DNA of 64,000 nucleotides from Acanthococcus lagerstroemiae (GCA_031841125.1 CM063107.1:22958499-23022498); one strand, 5' to 3'. Counted from the stretch's first letter, positions 12,497 to 23,085 are shown. Notes: generated by a model from the sequence alone, not told the origin. Translations and numbers: made by a program.

Positions 12497-13339
12497 GCTA
12501 GACACTCATTTTAACTCTTCCATCATTCTCACACTATCATGAGAAGCGATAATTTATTTGAAAAATTTCATATTTTTGATCATTTTCCTTCATTTTCAAT
12601 ATCAACTGACTCTACTGTCAACTCGAATCAAGGTAAATATTTTAATTTAGGTACTATTCTTTCTTCCAACAAATGTCCGTGATAATCTTCTCGAAATATG
12701 CATTATTCATATAACTTTCCAGCAATGTCCCCATTGGATTCGAAAAATTGATTTATAAATAGATACTTGCCTTAATACACAAAGGTATATGTAGAATCAA
12801 CATACATATCCATATATTTAAGACTCTAAATAATGAGAATTTTAGATACGTTTTTTGAGGTGAAATAGCGCAGAGTCAACCCTAAACGTACTTAGAACAG
12901 AATCAGTGTCTAATGGCTGCTGTTAATTAATTAATTACCTATATTCCATGTGAAAGTCCAATAGAGCATCCCCTATATGCCAATGTTGCCTGCATAACAT
13001 TAGCTCCAAGGATTTACAGACTCTACACTCAATGAAAACCCGTTCGTTATTCAGAGGTAATTACCTACCTCAGTAGCAAAATATTCCGCCTAGAAGAGTA
13101 AATTTGAGTTGCATAACAACTGTGATATTCCATCGATGACTTTTCAAAACAAGCCTCTGATTTAAAAATTCGAAGATTTTGCGAAAATTATTTCATTTTT
13201 CACATTCATCAGGTTCAATAACTTAATTGGGACTCTCATCTCCCAGGTTGAGGGCAAACTCGTTATACTCGAGAGTAATTCGGATAAAATACAAATATTT
13301 CATGTAAATAATATCTCTCATTTAATTAATATTAATTAG

Positions 13340-13504
13340 GGCGAGATAGAGAGTATAGACAAAGGAGCTGATGCTTCCTTGATCAAGACTCTCATCTCCC
13401 AGGCTAAAGGCTATCTCCTTGCACTCAATATCCACCACTTTCATCTGGCATTTGATAACCCCAATTCAGAAGTAATTCGGGTAAAATACAAATATTCCAT
13501 ATAA
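13340..13504 (+). other. Exon-like ORF with the 20-codon module, copy 2
   Basis: Open for about 54 codons from just after a TTAATTAG acceptor-like site to TAA. The first 20 codons match the module at 12,437. The following part (AKGYLLALN and onward) resembles a frame starting near 13,228, where TLISQ is followed by VEGKLVILES. The CCCAG ends followed by GTT or GCT could be 5' splice sites. I do not recognise the protein. Function unknown; it may be a relic of a multi-exon gene. Confidence 0.35.
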
Positions 13505-13799
13505 ATATCTCTTATTCCGATTTAAAATCCCTGATTCAAAGATAAAAATATACAATCGATAACTTCATCGCCTCCCGATTTAATGCCACCCATTCTAAAT
13601 TTAATACCTCCCCTTTTATTTATAATAATTAATAACCGATTTTAAATTTACTTTGCGAAACATGATGCGTAATTGACAAAATTCAGCATCAAAGACCTCT
13701 CCAGATAATATTATAGGTAAAAAATAAATAAAATATCGCGAGAAAATATGACAAATTCCGAAAATGCAACAAAAAATAAATAATTTAAACGCTACCGCT

Positions 13800-14110
13800 G
13801 ATAAAAATCATCCCGCCGCGAATCCGAAACATATATAAACCCCCTCCCTTCAAACGCCACATGTTACACCGCAAACGTTTGTCCACATGCTCTAAAGCCC
13901 GCGAGTTTCAAACGCACGCGCAACGAGAAAACGCGTTTAAACATCATCATCGACAACGCGCACAAATTATAACGCTTCGCGTGACGTCACGTGTCGCTTA
14001 GCATAGTCTATCATTTGGGGTAGGACCCGCTATTTATAACTTCTGTAGAGGACTTCATTTCCCTTTCTTTCACGTTTCTGTGTACCTCTCCTCCTTGACT
14101 GAGTTGAAAA
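13800..14110. promoter_or_regulatory. CpG-rich promoter-like region with CRE/E-box
   Basis: Within AT-rich surroundings this stretch is rich in CpG (repeated ACGCG, GCGCGC-like motifs). At 13,982-13,993 a perfect CRE (TGACGTCA) overlaps a perfect E-box (CACGTG). TATA-like motifs lie at 13,831-13,838 (ATATATAA) and 14,031-14,038 (TATTTATA). No coding exon is recognised downstream on either strand. It could serve an unrecognised gene, or be the 5' region of one that has been disrupted. Confidence 0.4.
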
Positions 14111-14780
14111 AGTTCACTAAAACGGTTTAAACATTATCACCAGTTTCATAGTTAGGTTCGTAAATGTACAAATGTATTACTACAAAATTAAAATTCATGA
14201 CACCGGGGATTTTTAGTTAGAAAAAAAGAGAGAGAAAAAAAATAGTTCGTTTGTTTACGAGGAAAAAAGTACAATGATCGTTGTGAATATTTCACAGCAT
14301 AAAATGACAACAATGCGGTATTATTTTTATTTTATAAAACTTCAAGTGACAGGTATAAACCCGCTGTGTTGAGGGAAAAACTTTTAATTTTTCCGACTAA
14401 AAAAAGTTTCTCTTCGGTAAAAATTGGAAATTGACTCAGTCGCGAAATACGTATTTCTTTCCCGGACGAACATTTTTCAGGGTGGTTTTGTAATTTAATT
14501 CCTATTTATTCATAATTATCTCCTTTCGAGGAAACCCCAGACCTCTCAAATTTCAAATATACATATTTATTTAAGAAGCCTCGTTATAAATTAGAGCAAG
14601 CTAGATATTTCGCATTAGGTACATATTTGCAAAGAAGTAACTTAAGATATAACAAAACCGAATTATATATACATTAATATATTCCGTATATAGTTGAGCG
14701 TTATGAAATTTTTTAGCCAAAGTATAGACAATACTGTTTTACTTCGACTCCGTAACTAACCGCACCTTGAAGGAAGCTCT
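14111..14780. other. No gene seen
   Basis: AT-rich sequence without a credible ORF or repeat. It lies between the promoter-like region and the 3' end of RTE-like element B. Confidence 0.6.
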
Positions 14781-17700
14781 AATTTACGACCTACTGCGGC
14801 TTCCTTTGCTGAGATTTTTATATTTAATCGAGTAAGTAATTCCTGGCATTTATCCAAGCTTTGCGCTCTCTTGCCACTCTTGGCCAGGTATTTTCAGCGT
14901 ACTCCACGAATTCTCTACACCATCTTGTTGCTGGTTTTCCACGCTTTCTCCTCATTCCATAGGGGAACCATTCTAGTATTAGCTTGGTCCATCTGTCATC
15001 TTTGAGACGCATCACGTGGCCACTCCAGTTCCCTTTCAGTTGTTTTACTATCTTCAATATTGACTTATAGTCTACTTTTTTTATTAATTGATTATTTGAG
15101 ACTTTGTCTCTCCATTTTGGGCCTAGAATTTATCTAAAGAATTTTCTTTGTTGAATTTCTAGGAATTTTTCATTTGATTTAGTGAGAGTCCAAGTCTGAC
15201 AACCATATGTTAGCGAGGGATAAATATATTTTTATTTTCATTTTTAGGTCGAAACTGCCTTTAAATATTCTTCCCAGTTTCCAGTAGTTTTTCCAGCTCA
15301 AGTCTATTCTTCTTCTTAGTTCGAGACCCATCATGTCCCCAAAAGTAATCACCTGTCCAAGGTATATCGTGTCGTCAGCGTATTTAAGAGGCTTTTCGAA
15401 CAGTTCTATACTTTCTTTCTTCCCGTTTGTTACGATAAAGGTTTTATCAGTGTTGATTTCCAGTCCTGCCAATCCACTTTCCTCTGCTACTGCTGATATA
15501 GCTTTCTCGAGCAGCTTGGCAGTACGTTCCATTAGAATTACATCATCAGCAAATTTTAAATTTGTTAAATTTTGTCCCAAAATTGAAATACCTTCCCCTG
15601 TGAATTTTCTTGTATCAAATACTCTTTGGATTACCGCATTAAACAGGTCCGGGGATAGGAGGTCCCCCTGCTTTAGGCCTCTTTGTAGTGGGAAAATAGG
15701 GCCTAGGGTTTCTAGGCTAACTCAAGATGCTGCGCCCTTATAGATTTCTTGAATTATTTGTACGTAATCTTCCTCCACCCCAGCAATTCTCAGCGTATCG
15801 ATCATGTACTTGTGCTTGACCATGTCGAAGGCTTTTTTGTATTCAATTAGTCCAAATTATAAGTCGAACCCAAACTCTTTGTCCTTCTCAATTAGTTGGC
15901 GAATCACTAATATATGGTCAACTGTAGCGAAGCCTTTACTAAACCCAGCCTGATCCCTTGTTTGGAAATTTTCTAGCGTTTTTTGAATTCTCTTTTGTAT
16001 TATTTTGGCAAATAATTTATATATCGCAGGTATGATACTTATATAGGTCTATAGTTTGAGATGCTTTTTAAGTTCCCCTTTTTGGGTATAAGGATGATTT
16101 TCGCTAGTTTCCATTGCTCGGGTATTCTTTTTTCAATTAATATTTTGTTGAAAAGGGCACAGAGATAGCCGACCAAAGGTTCGCCTCCTCTTTTAAATTT
16201 ATTGTTCGTTTTTAATGCCTTCCATATCCGTTGCTTTTTCTTTTTTTTAGCAGTCTTAGTTGTTCTCTTACTTCTGACTTCAATATACTCGGAACTTTGG
16301 GTTGGCTGAACTTTTCACAACAAGGTGATGCATTGTTTTCGTAAGTTTTAGACTCGTCTTTGTATAAGTTTTTGTAAAACTCAGTCGCTTCATTCATTAT
16401 TGATGCCCTGCTCGACAAGGATTTTTTAATTTTTGAGCACTCCATATCTACGACCCATCGTGAGAATTCTGCCAAATTCTTCGAAATTTTCTTAGTTGAC
16501 CCTGAGGTTTTGATGATATTTTTTATCATTTCATTATTTTTTGCCTCTTTTTCTATTTTAATTTTTTTGAAAATCAGTTTATTTTATTCGGCTAGTTCAA
16601 TTTTCCCTTCTGTCGACCAGGGCTTTTCCTTCATACTTTCTCTCTTTTCAATAAGTTTTTGCACTTCCTCTGAGAGGGAACCTCGGCCCCCTCCCGGCTT
16701 ATTACTACTTACATTTTCGAGGTATTCTGCTAGTGTTGCATCGTGTGATTTTTTAATTGCTAATATCATTCCATCGTATTCCCCTTGGATAGAATCAGTG
16801 GTGCTTGGATCTTCTTTTGCCAGGTTCAGATCTCTTTCTATTTTATTTTCATAAATTTTCCCTACTGAGTTATCAGACCATATTAATTGATAAAAGTCTG
16901 TCAGCGGTGGTCTTTTATTTATTTGGGATTTGCGAGAGATAGGATTGATCAGAAAAGTTGTTCTTATTAATCTGTGGTCGGTATTAAATTTAAGTCTATT
17001 TATTATATTAAATTTTATAAATGGCAAAGGATTCTTTACCAAAATGTAGTCAATTTCGTGTTTTTCCTCATTTGGACTTTTCCATGTCCATTTACGTTGA
17101 GCTTTTGCTTTGAAATGGGTGTTTAGAATTTTTAAATTGTTTTCCTTGTCAAAGTTGAGTAGTAGCTGACTTCTCTTATTTCGATTGCCTGATCCCCAAT
17201 TGCCCAGAAAAGGGTAGTCTAAAACATTGGCTGGACCCACCTTGGCATTAAAACCTCCTAGCACCACCAATGAGCGATTAAACTTGGTATACTTATTTAT
17301 TGTTTCATTTAAAGATTTATAAAAACTTTCAACCTCTTCTAGACTGCTTGCTGATGTTGGTGCATAGACTTGCACTAGTATCAGTTCTGAGTCTTCTAAC
17401 CTTATTATGAGCACTGCTAGCCTATCCGACACTGGTACAAACTCAATAATTCTCTCTATTAGTTGATTCTTTATCAAGAAACCCACCCGTAGTTTCCATT
17501 ACTAGCCTCTGAGTGGCATAGAAAGTAGCCAGAACGATGTTTTCCCATAAATTTAAAATTTCGCCTTGTTTCGGATAAGCCCACTATTTGCCAATTTATA
17601 TCATTTAATGCCGATGTTAGCTCAATTAGGCGGGCCTCATCTTTGAGTGTACGGACATTTAAAGTACCAATCGTGAACTTATCAATACCTTCCTTTAGTC

Positions 17701-17870
17701 TTTTCCCTTTAGTAGGGGGATCTTTACTATTTAGCTTACTTGACTGTGCTACACAATTATATTCGTTTTTATATACTACTTCACTTTCCAGCCTCCACCT
17801 ATTACTACTAGTATTCTTGAGATTAGACTTATGGTTACTGTTACGGATAAAATTGGGATTTTTTATTTTA
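14780..17870 (-). pseudogene. RTE-like non-LTR retrotransposon, decayed (element B)
   Basis: Minus-strand remnants of one endonuclease-RT protein of the RTE/craniofacial-development-protein-2-like type. From N to C: GTLNVRTL near 17,660, SETRR near 17,550, a frameshift near 17,488, GGFNAKVG (usually GDFNAKVG) near 17,255, NEIDYIL-like HEIDYILVKN near 17,050, TDHRLI near 16,975, RT entry KRKSNG near 16,230, a stop-rich RT core (15,600-16,200), FADDVIL near 15,545, and the typical C-terminus GHVMR...RGKPATRW...WPRVARERK at 14,830-15,030. No RNase H. The D-to-G change in GDFNAKVG would harm the nuclease. Multiple stops and frameshifts make it inactive. Confidence 0.85.
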
Positions 17871-18010
17871 CCGACTTTTCGAAGAAAAGGGAGGTATTAC
17901 ACTCGTCACAGTTGTGAAGTTGGGGGCGGGGGCAATGTTTTTTTTGCGTTTCAGAGTGTTTAGAACACGACTGTAATAGTGGCTGAATTTCAGGTTTCCT
18001 TATATATATA
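17871..18010 (+). repeat. Left part of TA-core repeat, copy 1
   Basis: It starts with a hairpin-like CGACTTTTC/GAAAAG end, then GTTGGGGGCGGGGGCAATG, and ends in a short TA run into which the gypsy element inserted. The rest of the copy resumes at 23,090. The same sequence recurs at 23,805 and, inverted, at 33,058 and 35,185. Confidence 0.85.
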
Positions 18011-18330
18011 TGTAAGATTCGTCCACTTCTAGCTCTCTCGTATTCCTCATCTTTTCCCGTCACTTCCTGATTGATCGTTTCATCGCTCTTATCTCCGTTC
18101 ATGCATTATCTTGTTTTCTCGTTTAATCGATGATTCCATGATTTCTCTTGCAGCACAAAGCCTTTAGTATGGCCACAGATCGCACACACCTTTCTCGCTT
18201 CATTCGCTTTCATTTGCCAGCTTCGTGTAATTAATCAAAACGACTTTGTTTTTGAATTTGTCGTTTCAATAAAGTCAAATTCATTCGAGCGTTTTGTTTC
18301 TGCTTTCATTTGAGATCCCCGACGATCTTA
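18011..18330 (+). repeat. 5' LTR
   Basis: 320 bp beginning TGTAAGATTC and ending CGACGATCTTA. An AATAAAG polyadenylation-like signal lies in the 3' half (near 18,270). No clear tRNA primer-binding site starting TGG follows the LTR at once; priming is unresolved. Confidence 0.95.
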
Positions 18331-18379
18331 TAAATTCAAAAACGTTTCGTTTTATTCGCTTTTTCCGTCACGCGAAATT

Positions 18380-19627
18380 ATGTCTTCTGTTCGCGTTCGT
18401 TTTACCATGGTTGTGGTCGGCTCGGCTACCGACAATAAAACCAATGTATGGGCCCTTCGCTCAATGCAACTTCTGGATGACGATGATGACGAGTCCTACG
18501 CGATTCCTACCGAGTTCGCCGATTTATCGCATCACGATAAACTTTTCGCTCTTCCTCCGGCGAAAACTGCTTTAAAAAAAATGCCGAAACGGCACGCTTC
18601 TCGCTCGTTTCGTATTTCGTTACCTCCATACGTCGCTTCGATTTATGTGGATACCGACGGCAACCCCGTTTTCCATGGCGACCCTCTGGACATTTTTGAT
18701 GATGACATCCACGAAGAAGAGTCTGTTAAATCTTCTTCCTCGAGAACGATTTCGGCGGTGGTTCGTGACGCTGTTCTGGCCGCGGCAAAATCGGTGTCTG
18801 ATGCTCCTGTTATTAAGGAACCTCGTTCCATTTCTTCGATCACCAAAGACGCGGTAATCACTAAATTCGATCATAAGAAGAACAATGCTGCATCTTGGGT
18901 GAATATTTTTGAAAGGGAATGCACTCGTTTGAAGATTGAAGAAGCCAGATATTGGGAGGTCTTACGTCTTTTCCTCTCTGAAGGGGCTGCCGAGAACTGG
19001 TTCTTATCCATCCGTAATACTACTCCTAACACGGCGTGGAATTTTTGGAAGGAATCTTTCCTGAAGAATTTCAGCAAAACAGGTTGGAATGTGGCAGCCG
19101 CCGCATTTAATTTTCGTTACATCAATGGTACGTTTCTCGACTACACCCACGCCAAGATAAACATGCTCACTTCGTACAACCCGAATATGCATCCACTCGA
19201 CGTCATGAATCATGTTGTACTTGGCTTACCGCAGAACATTCAGGAACGAATCAATCCTAACGAAGTAAAGGACCTCGATGGTCTAGTGAGTAATATTATA
19301 CAATTAGAAAAACTGTTTGTTCGCAAGCCTAATAGTTTTAATAACTCGAATTCTTCTACTTCTATTAATTCTTCTTCCGGGAATTCTTCGAATAACTACC
19401 CAAACCCGGCTTATTCCTCGTTACGTCGGCGTACTTTATGCGGCTATTGTAAATCTAAAGGGTATGAACGTTTTCACCCAGAAGCTGATTGCTTTACGAA
19501 ATTTAAGGACCAGCGCGATAAAGCAAGCACTCCTCGTTCAAATAATAATAACGTAAAATCTCCTGCCATCCATACCTTCGACATGTCGTCCTTGGAGGAG
19601 GCCATTCATAAGGAAGTAAAAAACTAG
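18380..19627 (+). CDS. gag: gag of the gypsy element
   Basis: 415-codon structural protein that packages the element RNA. The region around residues 165-235 (W-x-FERE, EGAAENWFLS, FWKESFLKNFS) is a retrotransposon Gag capsid core. A zinc-knuckle-like motif C-x2-C-x8-H-x4-C lies at about residues 352-370. An Asn/Ser-rich linker precedes it. It starts at the first ATG downstream of the LTR. The frame ends at TAG 19,625-19,627, immediately after a slippery heptamer that should shift some ribosomes into pol. Confidence 0.93.
   Translation: MSSVRVRFTMVVVGSATDNKTNVWALRSMQLLDDDDDESYAIPTEFADLSHHDKLFALPPAKTALKKMPKRHASRSFRISLPPYVASIYVDTDGNPVFHGDPLDIFDDDIHEEESVKSSSSRTISAVVRDAVLAAAKSVSDAPVIKEPRSISSITKDAVITKFDHKKNNAASWVNIFERECTRLKIEEARYWEVLRLFLSEGAAENWFLSIRNTTPNTAWNFWKESFLKNFSKTGWNVAAAAFNFRYINGTFLDYTHAKINMLTSYNPNMHPLDVMNHVVLGLPQNIQERINPNEVKDLDGLVSNIIQLEKLFVRKPNSFNNSNSSTSINSSSGNSSNNYPNPAYSSLRRRTLCGYCKSKGYERFHPEADCFTKFKDQRDKASTPRSNNNNVKSPAIHTFDMSSLEEAIHKEVKN
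19618..19624 (+). promoter_or_regulatory. -1 ribosomal frameshift heptamer A AAA AAC
   Basis: The gag frame reads GTA AAA AAC TAG here. AAAAAAC is a canonical X-XXY-YYZ slippery site and abuts the gag stop. A -1 slip continues as CTA GGT AAG into the pol frame, which is open from here through the protease. A downstream stimulatory structure was not demonstrated. Confidence 0.85.
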
Positions 19628-21252
19628 GTAAGCCCGGTTTTGTCGTATTAGATGTGATTTTCGAGGAAATTAATGGTAAGGGTCTTTACGACCCAGGTGC
19701 GAATTCTTCTGCAATAACTTATCACGCGCTCAAAAAGGTCCCTAATTACTATTATTTACCCATAAAATCGAATTATAATACGATGAGTGGTCCGGGCGAA
19801 ATTATCGGACTCGCCTTCCTTAACGTAAAGATAATGAACATTCAAAAGAAAATTGTTTTAGCCGTAATTAATTCTTTAACTTTTGAATTCGATATTATTC
19901 TCGGTACGGATTACATCACTGCGTTTGGATTAAATTGTGATTGCAATCTAGTAATTTCTCAAACTCCTCAGAAGTCAATTAACGTAACTTCTCATTCTTA
20001 TATATGGAATGATTATATAACTAAGGACTTATTCGACGAAAAGGTTAATCATCTATCCGCACCGCAACAGGCAACCATTCTTAATTTTGTACAAAATAAC
20101 GTAAAAGCTTTCGCAAAAGATAAATTTGATGTCGGCAACGTAACTAAATATGAATGCCCTATTAACTTATTGTCAGACTCTTATGTTGCTTTTAAGCCTT
20201 ATCGCTGCACATACGCTGATCAACAAGAAATTGACCGCCAGTGCACTGAACTCTTATCAAAGGGTATGATTACTCAGTCTATGTCTGCCTACGCCTCACC
20301 CGTTACTTTACAATATAAGAAAGACGGTCTGGGTGCTACTAAAGTAAAAACCCGTATGTGCGTTGATTACCGGTCACTGAATAAACTCATTGTTCCAGAA
20401 AGTCAGCCTTTTCCTCTCATAGATGAGATTTTGGTTAAGACCCGTGACTGTTCCTGGTTCTCAGCCTTTGATATCAACGCAGCTTTTCATTCGATTCCGA
20501 TTACAGCATCAGATCGATATAAAACTGCGTTCATAACTCAGTCTGGTCACTTTGAATGGACGGCTATGCCATTCGGTCTAAAAACAAGTCCAGCTGTATT
20601 TCAACGCATTTTATCCGGTATTGTTCGTAATTATGGTCTTACGGATTTTGTCGTCAACTACCTCGATGACATACTCATCTTTTCAAAAACTTTCGAAGAA
20701 CATATCGCTCATATACAACGTCTCGTCGACGCCATTTACTCCGAAGGTTTCAGACTAAACTTCAAAAAATGTAGTTTTGCATCTTCTCGAATCCAATACT
20801 TAGGTCACATCCTCTCCCCTGACTCTGTCCAACCTCTTTCCGATAATATTGTAGCAATTACTAATTTTCCCGTTCCTACCTCACGTCGCACTGTTCGTCA
20901 ATTCCTTGGAAAAATTAACTTCTACAGGAAATTCATTCCACATTCTTCTTCTCTCCTTGAGCCATTCCATAATCTTTTACGTAAAAACACCCCGTTTTCT
21001 TGGACTCACAGTTGCCAAACTGCCTTCGATTCGGTGAAAGCCCTTTTAACTTCGTCTCCTATCTTAGCAATTTTTGATCAGAACCTACCCATATCAATTT
21101 ACACTGACGCTAGTGGGGTTGGTATTGGGGCGGTCCTGAAACAAATTCAAGCCGACGGTCTCGAGAAACCTGTGGCTTATTTTTCAAGAAAGTTAACTGA
21201 GGGACAGAAAAAAAAAAAAGGCTATCTACATAGAAAGTTTGGCGATTCGTGA
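19624..21252 (+). CDS. pol: pol part 1: protease, RT, start of RNase H
   Basis: The frame entered after the -1 slip. The aspartic protease active site reads YDPGANSS (near 19,690), with DPG in place of the usual DTG/DSG, a variant to note. The RT has RMCVDYR near 20,350, FGLKTSP near 20,575 and catalytic YLDD near 20,660. RNase H begins with YTDASG near 21,105. A run of twelve A at 21,208-21,219 then shifts the reading frame, and this frame ends at 21,252; the true protein continues in the frame of the next entry. Confidence 0.93.
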   Translation, partial: LGKPGFVVLDVIFEEINGKGLYDPGANSSAITYHALKKVPNYYYLPIKSNYNTMSGPGEIIGLAFLNVKIMNIQKKIVLAVINSLTFEFDIILGTDYITAFGLNCDCNLVISQTPQKSINVTSHSYIWNDYITKDLFDEKVNHLSAPQQATILNFVQNNVKAFAKDKFDVGNVTKYECPINLLSDSYVAFKPYRCTYADQQEIDRQCTELLSKGMITQSMSAYASPVTLQYKKDGLGATKVKTRMCVDYRSLNKLIVPESQPFPLIDEILVKTRDCSWFSAFDINAAFHSIPITASDRYKTAFITQSGHFEWTAMPFGLKTSPAVFQRILSGIVRNYGLTDFVVNYLDDILIFSKTFEEHIAHIQRLVDAIYSEGFRLNFKKCSFASSRIQYLGHILSPDSVQPLSDNIVAITNFPVPTSRRTVRQFLGKINFYRKFIPHSSSLLEPFHNLLRKNTPFSWTHSCQTAFDSVKALLTSSPILAIFDQNLPISIYTDASGVGIGAVLKQIQADGLEKPVAYFSRKLTEGQKKKKGYLHRKFGDS

Positions 21253-22654
21253 GGCCATCCGATATTGGCGCTTCTGGCTCATTGGACGCCGTTTCACAGT
21301 GATCACTGACCACAAACCTCTTGAACATCTCAATCTTAAAGCCCGTCCTGATGAAGAGCTCGGTGATCTCGCACTCGAGCTATCCCAATTCGATTTCAAC
21401 ATCATCTATCGCCCCGGGAAAGACAACTGCGAAGCAGATTGCCTTTCTCGTAATCCCGTGAATGAACCCCTTCCTGATCCTGATGTTACTAATCCTATAA
21501 TTCCTTCCTCCATTAATTTCCTCTCCCTTGAAGATGTCAAAAGTTTTCAACAAAATGTTACTCCTACTGATCTTGATGTTACTGTTAATGGTATTATACT
21601 TAGAAAATTAAAAGGTAAACAACTTGTAGTTCTTAACGAATCTATTAGTAAGGATCTTATCTCTCGTATTCATTCGCATTATGGTCATATCGGACCAAAA
21701 CATATGTTCGCTGTACTTCGTAACTCGTTTTATATTCCCAGTATAACTAGACTAGTCTTAGATCACTGCAGAAAATGTGTCACATGTATTAAGAATAAAT
21801 CTCGTAGAACTCGTATCCACTCAAAACTTGGTTTCCTCGGTCCTGCCACATACCCTTTTGAGATCATGTCTCTGGACACGATCGGAGGTTTCAGTGACGG
21901 ATCATCTCCCTATCGTTATATCCAATTACTTGTCGATCATTTTACCCGCTACGCCTGGATCTCTTGTACAAAAGGTCAAACTGCACGTGAAATGATCTCA
22001 CTTATTGACTCAGTTCAGCAAACGAATCAGATCAATACGTTGTTGACTGATCAGTATGGGGGATTGTCTTCAGCGGAGTTTGCCTCTTATACCAAGAAAT
22101 CTAACATCAATCATATATTCACCGCTGTTGATTCTCCTTCATCGAATGGTATCAACGAACGTCTTAACCAGACGTTGGTTAATAAAATTCGCTGTCAAAA
22201 AAATGATCCTTCATCTCCCTCTCGTAAAAACTGGACGTCTATTGCTAAGCAATGTGTCGCCCAGTATAACTCCATTCCTCATAGCGTCACCTCCTGTTCC
22301 CCCTCTTATCTCCTCACCGGCGTGCGCACATCACCTTTACCTAATGACCTACTAACTGACTCCACGAGTTATGATTCGGATAAGGCTTTAGCGCTTGAAC
22401 GAACGGTGAAATTTCATGATTATAATAAATTAAGATATGATAAAAATAAACTCGATATTACTTTTAATGTAGGAGACACTGTTTACGTCTCCACAGGAAA
22501 TAAATTAAATCGCGAGAAACTAGACGAATTAAGATCTGGTCCACATCGTATCACTCGCAAGTTATCTAATAATGTATTCGAAGTTTTTATCGGTAGTGGT
22601 CCATCTACCCATCGTTTGTATCATGCGAGCAAGCTTATTGCTTCGCCTATCTAG
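21209..22654 (+). CDS. pol: pol part 2: RNase H end and integrase
   Basis: This continues pol in the +1 frame relative to part 1. It begins with the rest of RNase H (VITDHKPLEHL, then DNCEADCLSR). The integrase zinc domain has H-x4-H (HSHYGH) and C-x2-C (CVTC) near 21,675-21,785. The catalytic triad is visible as SLDTIGG near 21,872, LLTDQYGG near 22,042 and INERLN near 22,153. A C-terminal GPHRITRKL segment resembles the GPY/F module. One A fewer in the A12 run would join the parts, so the break may be a homopolymer error or a real one-base mutation. Confidence 0.93.
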   Translation, partial: KKKKAIYIESLAIREAIRYWRFWLIGRRFTVITDHKPLEHLNLKARPDEELGDLALELSQFDFNIIYRPGKDNCEADCLSRNPVNEPLPDPDVTNPIIPSSINFLSLEDVKSFQQNVTPTDLDVTVNGIILRKLKGKQLVVLNESISKDLISRIHSHYGHIGPKHMFAVLRNSFYIPSITRLVLDHCRKCVTCIKNKSRRTRIHSKLGFLGPATYPFEIMSLDTIGGFSDGSSPYRYIQLLVDHFTRYAWISCTKGQTAREMISLIDSVQQTNQINTLLTDQYGGLSSAEFASYTKKSNINHIFTAVDSPSSNGINERLNQTLVNKIRCQKNDPSSPSRKNWTSIAKQCVAQYNSIPHSVTSCSPSYLLTGVRTSPLPNDLLTDSTSYDSDKALALERTVKFHDYNKLRYDKNKLDITFNVGDTVYVSTGNKLNREKLDELRSGPHRITRKLSNNVFEVFIGSGPSTHRLYHASKLIASPI

Positions 22655-22755
22655 TCATTGTTTTACCATACTTATTAAGTCATGTTTAGTTAACATTATT
22701 CATCTTAAGGGTCGTCTATTTCTCCTCCCCCATCCCCCCTTTCTCTCTTAAACGA

Positions 22756-22769
22756 GTGGGGAGGGGGGA
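22756..22769 (+). promoter_or_regulatory. Polypurine tract
   Basis: GTGGGGAGGGGGGA directly abuts the 3' LTR, the expected plus-strand primer site. Confidence 0.85.
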
Positions 22770-23085
22770 TGTAAGATTCGTCCACTTCTAGCTCTCTCGT
22801 ATTCCTCATCTTTTCCCGTCACTTCCTGAATGATCGTTTCATCGCTCTTATCTCCGTTCATGCATTATCTTGTTTTCTCGTTTAATCGATGATTCCATGA
22901 TTTCTCTTGCAGCACAAAGCCTTTAGTACGGCCACAGATCGCACACACCTTTCTCGCTTCATTCGCTTTCATTTGCCAGCTTCGTGTAATTAATCAAAAC
23001 GACTTTGTTTTTGAATTTGTCGTTTCAATAAAGTCAAATTCATTCGAGCGTTTTGTTTCTGCTTTCATTTGAGATCCCCGACGAT

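Larger units (their letters stand above)
11930..12786 (+). repeat. ~600-bp tandem duplication carrying exon-like pieces
   Basis: 11,930-12,175 is repeated at 12,540-12,786, with ACTGACTCTACT, TCGAATCAAGGTAAA, ATCTTCTCGAAATATG and TTAATACACAAAGG in the same order. A third, more distant copy of the first part lies at 8,460-8,560. In all three copies the piece ending TCGAATCAAG is followed by a good 5' splice-site match (GTAAAA, GTAAAT or GTAATT). In the first copy a pyrimidine-rich CTACTCTTTGTTCCAACAG follows 37 bp later. It may be a decayed gene family. Confidence 0.7.
5166..13799. repeat. Duplication-rich AT tract with no intact gene
   Basis: An 8.6-kb tract built from degenerate duplicated modules. 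Long-range duplicate pairs are 5,215-5,640 with 9,620-9,985, and 8,390-9,030 with 12,480-13,240, both about 4.1-4.4 kb apart. This suggests a roughly 4.2-kb tandem segmental duplication. Shorter modules recur, for example one containing CTCTTCATTG followed by a G-rich run and ACTCCTTGTTCTC near 5,655, 5,845, 6,265, 6,425 and 7,605. No ORF longer than about 95 codons is credible. Exon-like pieces are listed separately. Confidence 0.7.

Noticed and set aside
8400..13504. Calling the exon-like modules aphid-type bicycle effector genes
   Set aside because: Small exons are suggestive, but no signal peptide exon, CYC motif pairs or complete gene model can be traced.
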